Below, in pieces: positions 26,674-36,100 of a stretch of 64,000 nucleotides of DNA. A program made the position numbers and the translations under genes. A model generated the notes under the pieces. The model was not told where the DNA came from. It searched no databases and saw only the letters and a list, made by a program, of their open reading frames with translations. Positions within the stretch are counted from its first letter, which is position 1. Every line of letters begins with the position of its first letter. The stretch is from DATAEK01 sp036258055 (GTDB lineage: Bacteria; Acidobacteriota; Vicinamibacteria; Vicinamibacterales; 2-12-FULL-66-21), in contig DATAEK010000009.1 of assembly GCA_036258055.1 (NCBI GenBank), positions 43,072 through 107,071 on the forward strand. Direction: 5' to 3'.

Positions 26674-29079
26674 CTACTCAGATCGAAGGACCTGAACCGG
26701 ATCGAGGCGCAGGGCGCGGCGTACAGGACTCGCGATGGCACAGACGGCGATGGTCAGCATGAGGCCGCAGGTGGCGATCAACGTCAGCGGATCGGCAGGC
26801 GTGACGCCGAACAGCACGCTGCGGAAGAGTCGGGCCATCACGAGTCCAGCACCGAGCCCGAAAATGAGCCCGATCGCCACCGGGAGCAGTCCCACACGGG
26901 CCACGAGCCCCGTCACTTGAGCGGCTGTCGCGCCGAGCGCCATTCGAACGCCAATTTCTTTCGACCGTTGCGCGACGAGCTGCGAGACGACACCCCAGAT
27001 GCCCAGACCGGCAAGCCCCAGGGCGACGGCGGCGAAGCCATTGAGAATCTCGATGAGCACGACCGACTGCCGCAGGTCGGCATCGAGAATCGCCTCCATC
27101 GACTGCACGTCGAACAGCGGCTGCTGCGGATCGTACGCCGCGATCGCTCTCCTCAATGTGTCGGCGAGGGCTTCTGGTCTCCCGGTGGTTCTGACCACAA
27201 TCGAGAACGCTCGCTGCGGGTGCTGCGCCAGCGGAAGGTAGAGATATGGTAGCGGCGGCTGATCGGCATCGTCATTCCGGACGTCACCCACGACGCCGAC
27301 GACGGTGCGCCAGATGCCCTGGGGCTCATCGCCCTGACGGAGCCGTACGCCCAGCGGCGATCGTCCCGCCCAATAGCGCCTGGCCAGCGTCTCGCTGATG
27401 ACCGCCACGAACGGTGCGCCCGCGTCGTCTCCAGGCGAGAACTCCCGTCCTTCCTTGAGCGGTAGTTTCATGGTCGCGAAGTAGCCCGGCGACACGACGT
27501 AGTCGATGGCAAACGCGCCTTCGTCCGGTCGCAACCCCGTCGCGCGCCCCTCGATGAGAAGGCTGCGATTCGGATTGAAGCGACTGCCCGCGAACGGCAG
27601 GCGGCTCGCTCCGGCCGCGCCGGTGACGCCGGGGATCGCGCGGCCACGTTCGATCGCTTCTGCGAACCAGCGAGCCGCCGCTTCCTCTGACACTGTGGCC
27701 GGCAGCGCCACGCGCGCACTGAGAAGGTGAGTGACGTCAAAACCTGGCTCGAGCCGCTGCAGCGCGTTCATCGTTCGCGCGAGCAGGCCCGCGACAATCA
27801 AGAGGACGACGGCCAGCGCGACCTGGGCGCCGACGAGCACACGCGCGATGCGCCGCTGCGAGCCGCCGGAGACGTTCCTGCCAGCCTCGTGCAGCCCCTC
27901 GACGAGGTTGATCCTCCGCGAGGTCAGAGCCGGCAAGAGTCCCGCAACCACCGTCGCAAGCAGCGCGCCCGCAGCGGTCACGCCCAGCATGCGAAGGCTG
28001 AGCACACTGCCATCGACCCACGGCGACTCGAGCGGAAAGTTGCTGTCGAAAAGAGCGATGACCCAGCGTGCAACGAACAGGCTCGCGGCGGCCCCCACCA
28101 GGACGATCACCCCGCATTCCATCAGCAGCTGACGTGCGATGCGCCAGCTGCCCGCGCCTAGCGCCTTTCGCACGGCGAACTCGCCTCGTCGCGCCACACC
28201 GCGCGCCAGCAGCAGGTTCGCGATGTTGAAACAGCCGATGACGAGGACCGTCACAGCCATGGCGAGGAGCAAGCCGAACGCGAGCCGGGCCTGCGGTCCG
28301 ATGAACTCATCCCGCAGCGGCTGGGTGTTGATCGTCCATCCGCGGTTGGTCGCTGGATACTCGGTTTCGAGCGCGCGGCCGATCGCTTCCATCTCGCCAC
28401 GAGCCTGCCCGATTGAGATTCCAGGCTTCAGGCGCCCCCACACGAACAGGCTGCGGTCGGCCCGGTCGGTCGCGAGCGTCTCCAGCGATAGCGGTACGAG
28501 GATGCCATCGAAGTCCGGCCGCGGCGGCAGGACGCCGACGACGGTGACGGGTTCGCCGTCGAGGCGGATCGTCTGCCCGACGAGATTTGGGTTCGACGCC
28601 AACTGTGTCCGCCAGAATCGCTCCGATGCGATCGCCACGCGCGGCGCACCCCGCCTCGCGTCATCGTCGTTGAAGCTGCGTCCTGCTGCCGGACGAATCT
28701 GAAAGAACTCGACGTACCCCGGGCTCACCTCGCTGCCGCTCACGCGCACCGGCAGACCGGATCCTGACAGATTGAAGAAGCGTCGACGGGTCGCGACAAT
28801 CTGATCCACGGACGTCGCGCGACGATGCCAATCGAGGAAATCGGCAGGGGACACGGCTCGCTTGGTCTCCGATTCGCCGCGGTTGTGTGACCAGAGGGCG
28901 ACCCGGCGCTCCATATCGTCGACCGGCCGAGAGACCGACATGACTCCGGCCACGAAGCTGAACACCGCCGTGGTCGATCCGATCCCGAGCGCTAGTGTCA
29001 ATACCGCGGCAGCCGCGACCGATGGCGCGCGGCGCAACTGCCGAAAGCCCATCCGGACATCGGAAAAGAGATCGTTCAC
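26674..29079 (-). CDS. Orphan duplicated MacB-like permease (ADOP family)
   Basis: An 801-residue permease with two MacB_PCD plus FtsX modules. The N-terminus DLFSDVRMGFRQLRRAPSVA and the line TLALGIGSTTAVFSFVAGV are the hallmark of acidobacterial duplicated orphan permeases. The first FtsX region (KALGAGSWRIARQLLMECGV) is near residue 315 and the second (RSKEIGVRMALGATAAQV) near 690. No ABC ATPase is adjacent, as usual for this family, which borrows an ATPase or works otherwise. It starts 103 bases from the divergent propeller gene. The family is abundant in Acidobacteriota, one reason for the taxonomic guess. Confidence 0.92.
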   Translation of the reverse strand: MNDLFSDVRMGFRQLRRAPSVAAAAVLTLALGIGSTTAVFSFVAGVMSVSRPVDDMERRVALWSHNRGESETKRAVSPADFLDWHRRATSVDQIVATRRRFFNLSGSGLPVRVSGSEVSPGYVEFFQIRPAAGRSFNDDDARRGAPRVAIASERFWRTQLASNPNLVGQTIRLDGEPVTVVGVLPPRPDFDGILVPLSLETLATDRADRSLFVWGRLKPGISIGQARGEMEAIGRALETEYPATNRGWTINTQPLRDEFIGPQARLAFGLLLAMAVTVLVIGCFNIANLLLARGVARRGEFAVRKALGAGSWRIARQLLMECGVIVLVGAAASLFVARWVIALFDSNFPLESPWVDGSVLSLRMLGVTAAGALLATVVAGLLPALTSRRINLVEGLHEAGRNVSGGSQRRIARVLVGAQVALAVVLLIVAGLLARTMNALQRLEPGFDVTHLLSARVALPATVSEEAAARWFAEAIERGRAIPGVTGAAGASRLPFAGSRFNPNRSLLIEGRATGLRPDEGAFAIDYVVSPGYFATMKLPLKEGREFSPGDDAGAPFVAVISETLARRYWAGRSPLGVRLRQGDEPQGIWRTVVGVVGDVRNDDADQPPLPYLYLPLAQHPQRAFSIVVRTTGRPEALADTLRRAIAAYDPQQPLFDVQSMEAILDADLRQSVVLIEILNGFAAVALGLAGLGIWGVVSQLVAQRSKEIGVRMALGATAAQVTGLVARVGLLPVAIGLIFGLGAGLVMARLFRSVLFGVTPADPLTLIATCGLMLTIAVCAIASPVRRALRLDPVQVLRSE

Positions 29080-29181
29080 GATGCCCTCCGTGATCTAGAA
29101 CGCATTCGGCTGACGCCGGACTCTGCCGTAGCAGCTGTCTCGAGTTCCTGATCTAGGATAGTTCTCTTGGAGGTTGCGCCG

Positions 29182-30459
29182 GTGATGAGACGGATCGTGC
29201 TCGCCCTCACCCTCGGACTGGCCGGAGTCGCGACGCTCTCTGCGGACAACTGGCCGCAGTGGCGCGGGCCCGAGTTGAACGGAGTGAGTCGGGAAACAGG
29301 GCTGCCGCTGACGTGGAGTCAGACCGAGAACGTCGCGTGGAAACTCGAGATGCCGAGCCGCAGCGGGGCGACGCCGATCGTCTGGAACGATCGTGTTTTT
29401 CTCAACGTGGCCACCGCGCTCGCGTCAGGTGAGCTCGAGCTCTGGTGTGTGGACCGCGCGAAGGGTGCCGTGCTCTGGAAGCGCCCGCTCAGCGGCGGCA
29501 ACAACCAGCAGCGCAAACAGAACATGTCGTCACCCTCACCCGTGACCGACGGCACGAACGTCTGGGTCATGACCGGCACGGGCATTCTCAAAGCGTTCGA
29601 TTTCAGCGGCGCCGAGATCTGGCACCGCGACATCCAGAAGGACTACGGCCGGTTCGGCCTGAACTGGGGCTACGCGTCCTCGCCGCTGCTGCACGAGAAC
29701 GCCCTGTATGTACAGGTCCTGCACGGCATGAAGACCGACGATCCGTCCTACGTACTGCGGATCGACAAGAAGACAGGCGAGACTATCTGGCGGGTCGAGC
29801 GGCCGACCGACGCGATCCGGGAATCCCCTGATTCCTACACGACGCCTGCGCTCCTGAAGTACGGGTCCACGACCGAGATCGTCATCACCGGCGGCGACGT
29901 CGTGACCGGGCACGATCCGGCCACGGGCAAGGAACTCTGGCGGATCCGCGGGCTCAATCCCACGAACCGTCCCGACGGCCGGATCGTTGCGTCGCCGCTC
30001 GTCGTCGGCTCGACGGTGATTGCGCCGTCGCGCGAGAACCCGATCCTGGGGATTAAGGCGGGCGCGCGCGGCGATGCGACCGATACCCACACCATCTGGA
30101 CCTTCGATCGCGGTGGTCCTGACGTGCCCACGCCCGTCAGCGACGGCCGACACCTCTTCGTCGTCAACGATCGCGGCGTCGTCCACTGCGTGGACGTGAC
30201 GAACGGACAAGTGCTGTACGGCCCCGAACGGCTGAAACCCGGGACGTACAGTGCGTCGCCGATCCTCGCGGACGGCCGGATCTACGTCACGAACGAAGAC
30301 GGCCTGACGTCGGTCTTCTCAGCCGGTCCCAAGTTTCAGCTGCTCGCCGAGAACGCGATGGACGAGTACACGCTCAGCACAGTCGCGATTTCGCAGGGAC
30401 AGATTTTTCTCCGGACAGAAAAGCATCTTTATGCGATCGGAACGGCACGGAACGAGTGA
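29182..30459 (+). CDS. Secreted PQQ-like beta-propeller repeat protein
   Basis: About 425 residues with signal peptide (RRIVLALTLGLAGVATLSA) followed by DNWPQWRGPELNG. Blades include KAFDFSGAEIWHRDIQK, RIDKKTGETIWRVERPT, HDPATGKELWRIRG and VDVTNGQVLYGPE. GTG 29182 has GGAGG at 29169-29173 eight bases upstream; the ATG at 29185 is one codon in. It is a paralog of the protein at 17749-19077. Like it, it has no visible redox cofactor motif, so I call it propeller protein rather than dehydrogenase. Confidence 0.87.
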   Translation: MMRRIVLALTLGLAGVATLSADNWPQWRGPELNGVSRETGLPLTWSQTENVAWKLEMPSRSGATPIVWNDRVFLNVATALASGELELWCVDRAKGAVLWKRPLSGGNNQQRKQNMSSPSPVTDGTNVWVMTGTGILKAFDFSGAEIWHRDIQKDYGRFGLNWGYASSPLLHENALYVQVLHGMKTDDPSYVLRIDKKTGETIWRVERPTDAIRESPDSYTTPALLKYGSTTEIVITGGDVVTGHDPATGKELWRIRGLNPTNRPDGRIVASPLVVGSTVIAPSRENPILGIKAGARGDATDTHTIWTFDRGGPDVPTPVSDGRHLFVVNDRGVVHCVDVTNGQVLYGPERLKPGTYSASPILADGRIYVTNEDGLTSVFSAGPKFQLLAENAMDEYTLSTVAISQGQIFLRTEKHLYAIGTARNE

Positions 30460-30466
30460 TCGTTCT

Positions 30467-30702
30467 CGCTGTCCGCTGTCCGCTGTCCGCTGTCCGCTGT
30501 CCGCTGTCCGCTGTTCGCTGTTCGCTTTCCGCTGTCCGCCGTCCGCTGTTCGCTTTCCGCTCGGGCAATTCCGACACGGGCGGCTAACACGAAGCAGGTT
30601 CACGCACGTGCCGCGGAACATGCAGCCTGAATACCGCTCGGGTAAAGGCCCGTCTGCCGAAAATTGCCCGAGCCGACAGCGGACAGCGGATCGCAAACAG
30701 CG
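30467..30702. repeat. Heptad-repeat cassette (CGCTGTC)n with inverted copy
   Basis: Thirteen consecutive 7-base units of CGCTGTC and close variants (CGCTGTT, CGCTTTC, CGCCGTC) run from 30467 to 30557. They lead into GCTCGGGCAATT (30559-30570), whose exact inverse AATTGCCCGAGC lies at 30662-30673 and is followed by inverted heptads GACAGCG (30675-30681, 30682-30688) and AACAGCG (30696-30702). The whole is therefore an inverted-repeat element with a 91-base centre. It fills the space between two convergent genes and contains no gene that I can see. Confidence 0.85.
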
Positions 30703-30722
30703 GCAGGCGGCTTTCTCGATCG

Positions 30723-31172
30723 CTAAGCCGCCGGCCGAAAATACAACACCATCGCCGCACCCACCGCCGTGATCAGGAAGCCGAGATACAGCATCGGATT
30801 CGGCGCGGTCTTCGGCGGGTGGATGACCATCGTGTAGAGAACGTTGATGAGCGGGGCGCCGCCGAACACGAGCGGCATGACGTAGGTCGGCGAGCCACCC
30901 GCGCGAAACGAATAGATGATGCAGACGGCGCCAATCGCCCCGAGCGCGCCGGCGATCGTCGCGGCCGTCGTCCCGGAACCGTTGAAGCCGCGCAGCTGAT
31001 CCTGTGACAGGAGCGCCGCCACCGGCACGAGCACGCCAATCAGGAAGTACGCGACGCCGACGCACAACAGCGCGCGCATGGGGCTTCCGAGCTTTACCTG
31101 CCCCTGGTGCAGCATCGCGCCATACACGCCCCAGGAGAGCACCGCACCGGCGACATACGCCTGCCAACTCAT
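30723..31172 (-). CDS. Small five-helix membrane protein, half DMT/EamA-like transporter
   Basis: A 149-residue integral membrane protein. Helices fall at about 4-20, 33-54, 68-88, 94-115 and 126-143. Features such as GALGAIGAVCIIYSFRAGG and PLVFGGAPLINVLYT are like one half of drug/metabolite transporters (EamA repeat). Half-size members work as homo- or heterodimers. I place the start at the ATG 31172; upstream codons do not read as protein. No partner gene is adjacent, and it diverges from the DUF3311/symporter pair. Substrate unknown. Confidence 0.72.
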   Translation of the reverse strand: MSWQAYVAGAVLSWGVYGAMLHQGQVKLGSPMRALLCVGVAYFLIGVLVPVAALLSQDQLRGFNGSGTTAATIAGALGAIGAVCIIYSFRAGGSPTYVMPLVFGGAPLINVLYTMVIHPPKTAPNPMLYLGFLITAVGAAMVLYFRPAA

Positions 31173-31307
31173 TGAAACCCCCACAGAAAAGTAAGAAATA
31201 GAAACGTTGAACGGCGACGCCAATTGTATCTGCCTTGCGTCGCGCGGCGACAACCGGGCCGGCTCTTCGCTGAACGGCCGGGCGTGTGATAAACACGTCC
31301 AATCAGC

Positions 31308-31520
31308 ATGTCGAGCCGTATCCTCTGGGCCGTCGTCATCTTCGCGCTCTACGCGCTTCACCAGGACGTCTGGTTCTGGCGGACCGCCGAGCCTCTGGTC
31401 TTCGGATTCCTGCCGGTGGGTCTCGCCTACCACGGCGCGTACTGCGCGGCCGCCGCGCTCCTCATGTGGGCGCTGACGAAGTACGCCTGGCCCGGCCACC
31501 TCGAACAGGACCGTCGTTGA
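31308..31520 (+). CDS. DUF3311 small membrane protein, symporter partner
   Basis: A 70-residue protein with two helices (about 4-17 and 33-58) and the family's conserved HQDVWFW and GFLPVGLAYH wording. DUF3311 proteins are encoded just before sodium:solute symporters of the SSS family, as here: the next gene starts inside its stop codon (TTGA at 31517-31520). Probably a small accessory subunit of that transporter. Confidence 0.85.
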   Translation: MSSRILWAVVIFALYALHQDVWFWRTAEPLVFGFLPVGLAYHGAYCAAAALLMWALTKYAWPGHLEQDRR

Positions 31521-33055
31521 TTCCGGCCGTCATCGTCTTTTCCTACCTCGCGGTGGTTCTCTACATCGGCATCTTTGCGTTTCGCCACGCGGAGCGTGGC
31601 GGTGGACAGGCCGAAGAGTACTTTCTCGCGGGCCGTTCGCTCGGCCCCGCGGTGTTCCTGCTGTCGCTCTTCGGCACGAACATGACGGCGTTCACGATCC
31701 TTGGGTCCGCCGGCCATGCGTTTGCGAACGGGATCGTCACGTTCGGACTGATGGCGTCCTCGTCGGCCTTCATCATTCCGCTCACGCTGTTCTTCATCGG
31801 CACGCGGATGTGGGCGCTCGGCAAGCGCCACGGCTTCATCACGCCCGTCCAGATGTTCCGCGACAGGTGGGAATGCGGCCACATCGGGACCGTCATCTTC
31901 GCCGTGCAGGCGGCGCTGCTCGTGCCCTACATCATCATCGGGGTCATGGGGGGCGGCACGGCGCTCAGCGGCATCAGCGGCGGCGTGGTGCCGTACTGGC
32001 TGGGCGGGGCGGTGGTCGCGCTCGTCGTCATGAGCTATGTGTTTTTTGGCGGTATGCGCGGCACAGCGTGGGTGAACACGTTTCAGACGGTGCTGTTCCT
32101 CTCGTTCGGTGCCGTGGCGCTCGTCGTGATCGGTCGCGGCCTCGGCGGCTTCGACACCGCGATGGAGACGCTGCTCGCGTCGCCGGCGACCGCGCCGCTG
32201 CTGACGCGCGAGCGCGTCTCTCCGCTTTTCTTCTTCAGCTACACGTTCATTCCGCTCTCGACGATTGCGTTTCCGCACATCACGATTTTCTGCCTGACCG
32301 CGCGCCGGCTGGTGCAGTTCAAGCGGACGGTCATCTTCTATCCGCTCTGCATTCTGGCGATCTGGCTGCCGTGCGTGTTTCTGGGCGTGGCGGCGAACTC
32401 GATGCGCGACGTGCCGCGGATTCAGCAGAAGCTGGAGGCCCGACAGGCGCTCGCCGTGGCGCCGGCGTCGATGTCCCCGGACGACCGCGCCGCGCTGCGA
32501 CGCCGCGCCGCGGGCGACGACGTCGTGCTGGTGATGCTCGATCGCTACGCGCCGCTCTGGCTGGCGGGCCTGCTGGGCGCCGGGATCATGGCCGCGGTCA
32601 TGGCCAGCGACTCGCAGATCCTCGCGCTCTCGACGATGTTCACTGAGGACGTGTTCGCGTTCTACGGCGGGAAGGCGCGCTTCGGCGAAACGGTACAGGT
32701 CCAGACAGGTCGGATCTTCGTCGTCGTGCTGACTGTCGTCGCTTACGTCGTCGCGCTCCGCGCCCCGCAGGGCATCTTCGATCTCGCCGTGCAGTACGCG
32801 TTTTCCGGCTACGCCGCGCTTTCGCCGCTCCTCGTGGCCGCGCTCTTCTGGAAACGGAGCACCAAGTGGGGGGCGTTCGCCGTGGCGGTGTGGACCGCGT
32901 TCGCCGTCCTCTACACCGCGCGCGTGCCGGGCGCGCTGGCGTGGTACGGGCTCATGCCGGTCGTGCCGATGACGGTCATCTCGTGCGGGTTGATGGTGAT
33001 CGTGTCGCTCATTACCCCGCCGCCTTCGGCGGCGACAGTGGCGCGATACCGCTGA
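31517..33055 (+). CDS. Sodium:solute symporter (SSS family)
   Basis: About 512 residues with some 13 predicted helices. The N-terminal YFLAGRSLGPAVFLLSLFGTNM is the SSS signature region, and FPHITIFCLTAR plus IMAAVMASDSQILALSTMFTEDVF match helix 5-8 motifs including the Na2-site region. I use the TTG at 31517 because it overlaps the DUF3311 stop and because the preceding codons in this frame are an alternative frame of that gene. Substrate class (solute such as a small organic acid, sugar or amino acid) cannot be decided. It ends 73 bases from a convergent RND pump gene, with a hairpin between them. Confidence 0.92.
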   Translation: MIPAVIVFSYLAVVLYIGIFAFRHAERGGGQAEEYFLAGRSLGPAVFLLSLFGTNMTAFTILGSAGHAFANGIVTFGLMASSSAFIIPLTLFFIGTRMWALGKRHGFITPVQMFRDRWECGHIGTVIFAVQAALLVPYIIIGVMGGGTALSGISGGVVPYWLGGAVVALVVMSYVFFGGMRGTAWVNTFQTVLFLSFGAVALVVIGRGLGGFDTAMETLLASPATAPLLTRERVSPLFFFSYTFIPLSTIAFPHITIFCLTARRLVQFKRTVIFYPLCILAIWLPCVFLGVAANSMRDVPRIQQKLEARQALAVAPASMSPDDRAALRRRAAGDDVVLVMLDRYAPLWLAGLLGAGIMAAVMASDSQILALSTMFTEDVFAFYGGKARFGETVQVQTGRIFVVVLTVVAYVVALRAPQGIFDLAVQYAFSGYAALSPLLVAALFWKRSTKWGAFAVAVWTAFAVLYTARVPGALAWYGLMPVVPMTVISCGLMVIVSLITPPPSAATVARYR

Positions 33056-33060
33056 AACGC

Positions 33061-33115
33061 GCAACGTTCAGGGTGCAACGTTCAGGGTGCCGGTGCAGGG
33101 TGCACCCTGAACGTT
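33061..33115. terminator. Heptad-derived hairpin between convergent genes
   Basis: A 14-base unit, GCAACGTTCAGGGT, occurs twice in tandem (33061-33074, 33075-33088). The second copy begins a perfect 14-bp stem: AACGTTCAGGGTGC (33077-33090) pairs with GCACCCTGAACGTT (33102-33115) around an 11-base loop. Placed between the stops at 33055 (+) and 33129 (-), it would serve as a bidirectional terminator. The right arm is followed by TTTTC. It is related to 39406-39426. Confidence 0.7.
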
Positions 33116-33128
33116 TTCAGCGTCAGCG

Positions 33129-36100
33129 CTAGGCCGATTCGAACGTCCTCGCCATCGCCACCTCGCCGACTGCGACCGGCGCCTCGGCCTCGGACTCCAC
33201 CGCGACGTGCTTCCGGGCGATGAGCATGTAGATCGACGGCACGACGAATAGCGTGAACATCGTGCCGATGATCATGCCGCTGACCAGCATGATCCCGATG
33301 CTGTTGCGCGCGCCGGCGCCAGGCCCCGTCGCGATCACCAATGGGAAGTGGCCCATGACGGTCGCCGCGGTCGTCATCAGGATCGGCCGCAGCCGTGTGC
33401 CGGCCGCCTCGATGACGGCTTCGAGCTTCGTCTTCCCGCGCTCCTGCAGGTGATTCGCGAACTCGACGATCAGGATGCCGTTCTTCGCGATCAGACCGAC
33501 GAGCGTGATCAGTCCGACCTGACTGTAGATGTTGAGCGTGGTCAGGCCCAGGAACGAGAACGCCAACGCGCCGGACACCGCGAGCGGCACCGAGCCGGCC
33601 AGGATGATGAATGGATCCCGGAAGCTCTCGAACTGCGCGGCGAGCACCAGATAAATCAGCACCGCGGAAAGCAGAAACGTGCCGAGGAACTTGCTGCCCT
33701 CTGTCCTGAGCTGACGTGACTCACCCGCGTAGTCGATCGTGAACCCCTGCGGGAGAATCGCTTTCGCCTCGTTCTCCAGGAATCCAAGGGCCTGATCCAG
33801 AGGAACCGGCGGCGGGATCACGCCCTGCACGCGAACCGCGTTGAGCTGCTGAAACTTCTTCAGCTCGCGCGGTTCGGCGGTCGTCTTCAAGCTCGCGAAC
33901 GTCGAGAGCGGAACCAGGTTACTGGAGGAGCCGCCGTAGCCTTTCGCGCCGTTCGATCCCGACGTGCCCTCCGGCCGGTCCGAGCCGGTGATGTACATGC
34001 TCGACAGCTGATCCGGGGTCAGGCGCTCCGTCCGCTTGACCTGCGGAATGACCTTGTAGCTCCGGCCCTGGATGCTGAAGCGGTTGACGTAGTCGCCACC
34101 GAGCAGCGTCGACAGATCGCGCCCGGCCTTGCTGAGATCGACCCCCTGCGATCGCAGCTTGTCGCGGTCGAACACCACCTCCGTCTGCGGCTGATCGAAT
34201 TTCACGTCCGCGTCGGCGAAGATGAACATCCCGCTCATGAACGCTTTCTGCACGAGCTGAGTGGCGATATCCCGGATCTGCTGCGGCTCGCCTGCAGACG
34301 AGATCACAAAGTCCACCGGGAAGTCGCCGCCGCCGGGGAGCGGTGGAGGCGTGAGCGGGATCGCGCGGATACCCGGTATCTGCGACAGCGGTCCCATCGA
34401 CGCCATCAGCAGCTCCTGCGCCGTCCGGGTGCGCTGGCTCCAGGGTTTCGTCACCATGCCGCCGAAGCCATTGCTCGGGCCGACGATCTGAAAAGTGCTC
34501 GCTGTCTCGGGGAGCGTACGATAGACATCAAGGACCTGTGAGGCAAACAGCCTCGTCTGATCGAGCGTGGAGTTGCCCGCAGCCTGCAGCACCGAGAACA
34601 CGACGCCCTGATCCTCGGCCGGGGCGAGCTCGCGCTGCGAGAACATGTAGAACGGCACCATCAAGCCCGCCACGATTACCCACAGGGTGAGCACGACCGG
34701 GCGGTAGCGGAGCGTTGCCCCAAGCGTGCGCGTGTAGAACCGCCGCACACTGTCGAACCGCCGGTTGATCCAGCCTGAGAAGCCGCGCTCCGTCCCGCCG
34801 GCACGCAGCAGTCGCGCCGACATCATAGGGGAGAGCGTCAGCGCGACCACGCCCGACACGATCACGGCGCCCGCGAGGGTGAACGCGAACTCGCGGAAGA
34901 GCGCGCCCGTGAGGCCGCCCTGGATGCCGATCGGCGCGTATACGGCGGCCAGAGTGATCGTCATCGCGATAATCGGCCCCACCAGCTCGCGCGCGGCCTC
35001 GATCGCCGCCCGCCTTGGCGGACTCCCGAGCTGGATGTGCCGCTCCACGTTCTCCACCATCACGATCGCATCGTCCACAACCAGGCCGACAGAGAGCACG
35101 ATCGCGAGCAGCGTCAGCAGATTCACCGTGAAACCGGACACGAGCATCAGGAACACTGCGCCGATGAGCGAGACCGGAATCGCGACGACTGGGATGATCA
35201 CCGAGCGGATCGACCCGAGGAACAGGAAGATGACGACGATGACGATGAGGAGCGTCTCGGACAGCGTCCGTAGCACTTCGCTGATGGCGTCCTGAATGTA
35301 CTCCGTCGAATCGTAGGGGATGCCGACCTTCATGCCGGCCGGCAGCTGCGCCTGAAGAGCCGGGATCTGGTCCCGCACCCGCTTGATGACATCGAGCGAG
35401 TTTGCCGTCGGCAACACCCAGACGCCCATGAACGTCGCCGTCTCGCCGTTGAAGCGGACGTCCTGCTCGTAATTCTCCGCGCCGAGCACGACATCCGCGA
35501 TGTCGCCGAGGCGCACGACGACGCCGTCCTGCTCCTTGACGACGAGCTGACGAAACTCCTCGGGCGTCCGCAGGTCCGTGTTGGCGATGAGGTTCACCGA
35601 CACCATCGACCCCTTCGTTCGTCCGAGCGCGGACAGATAATTGTTCTGCTGCAGCGCTTCCCGCAGCGTCGACGGCGAGATGTTGTGCGCGGCCATCTGG
35701 TCCGGCTTGAGCCAGATCCGCATCGCGAACGTCCGGTCGCCGAGGATGTCGGCGCGCTGCACGCCGCTGACCGCGCTGAGCTTCGGCTGGACGACGCGCG
35801 TGAGGTAATCGGTGATCTGGTTCTGATCGAGGTTCGCCGACGAGAACCCGATGTACATCGCGGCGAACTGGTTGTCCGCCGTCTCGAGCTCGATCACCGG
35901 CGCCTCAGCTTCGGGCGGCAGGTTGTTGCGGACCTGCGCCACCTTCGCCTGTATCTGCGTCAACGCGGCGTTGGTGTCGTAATTGAGCTTCAGGTGCACC
36001 GTGATCGTGCTGAGGCCCTGCGCGCTCGACGACTCCATGTAGTCGATCCCGTCGGCGCTGGCGACGACGCGCTCGAGCGGCGTGGTGATGAAGCCGCGCA

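Noticed and set aside
16446..30459. Quinoprotein (PQQ) alcohol dehydrogenases
   Set aside because: The three propeller proteins show blade repeats but no heme motif or full quinoprotein active site, so only PQQ-like propeller is claimed.
30467..30702. Possible CRISPR array
   Set aside because: The unit is 7 bases with no spacers, and no cas genes are in the window.
31427..33064. A 545-codon minus-strand frame
   Set aside because: It is antisense to the sodium:solute symporter gene and has the low-complexity charged composition of a shadow frame.
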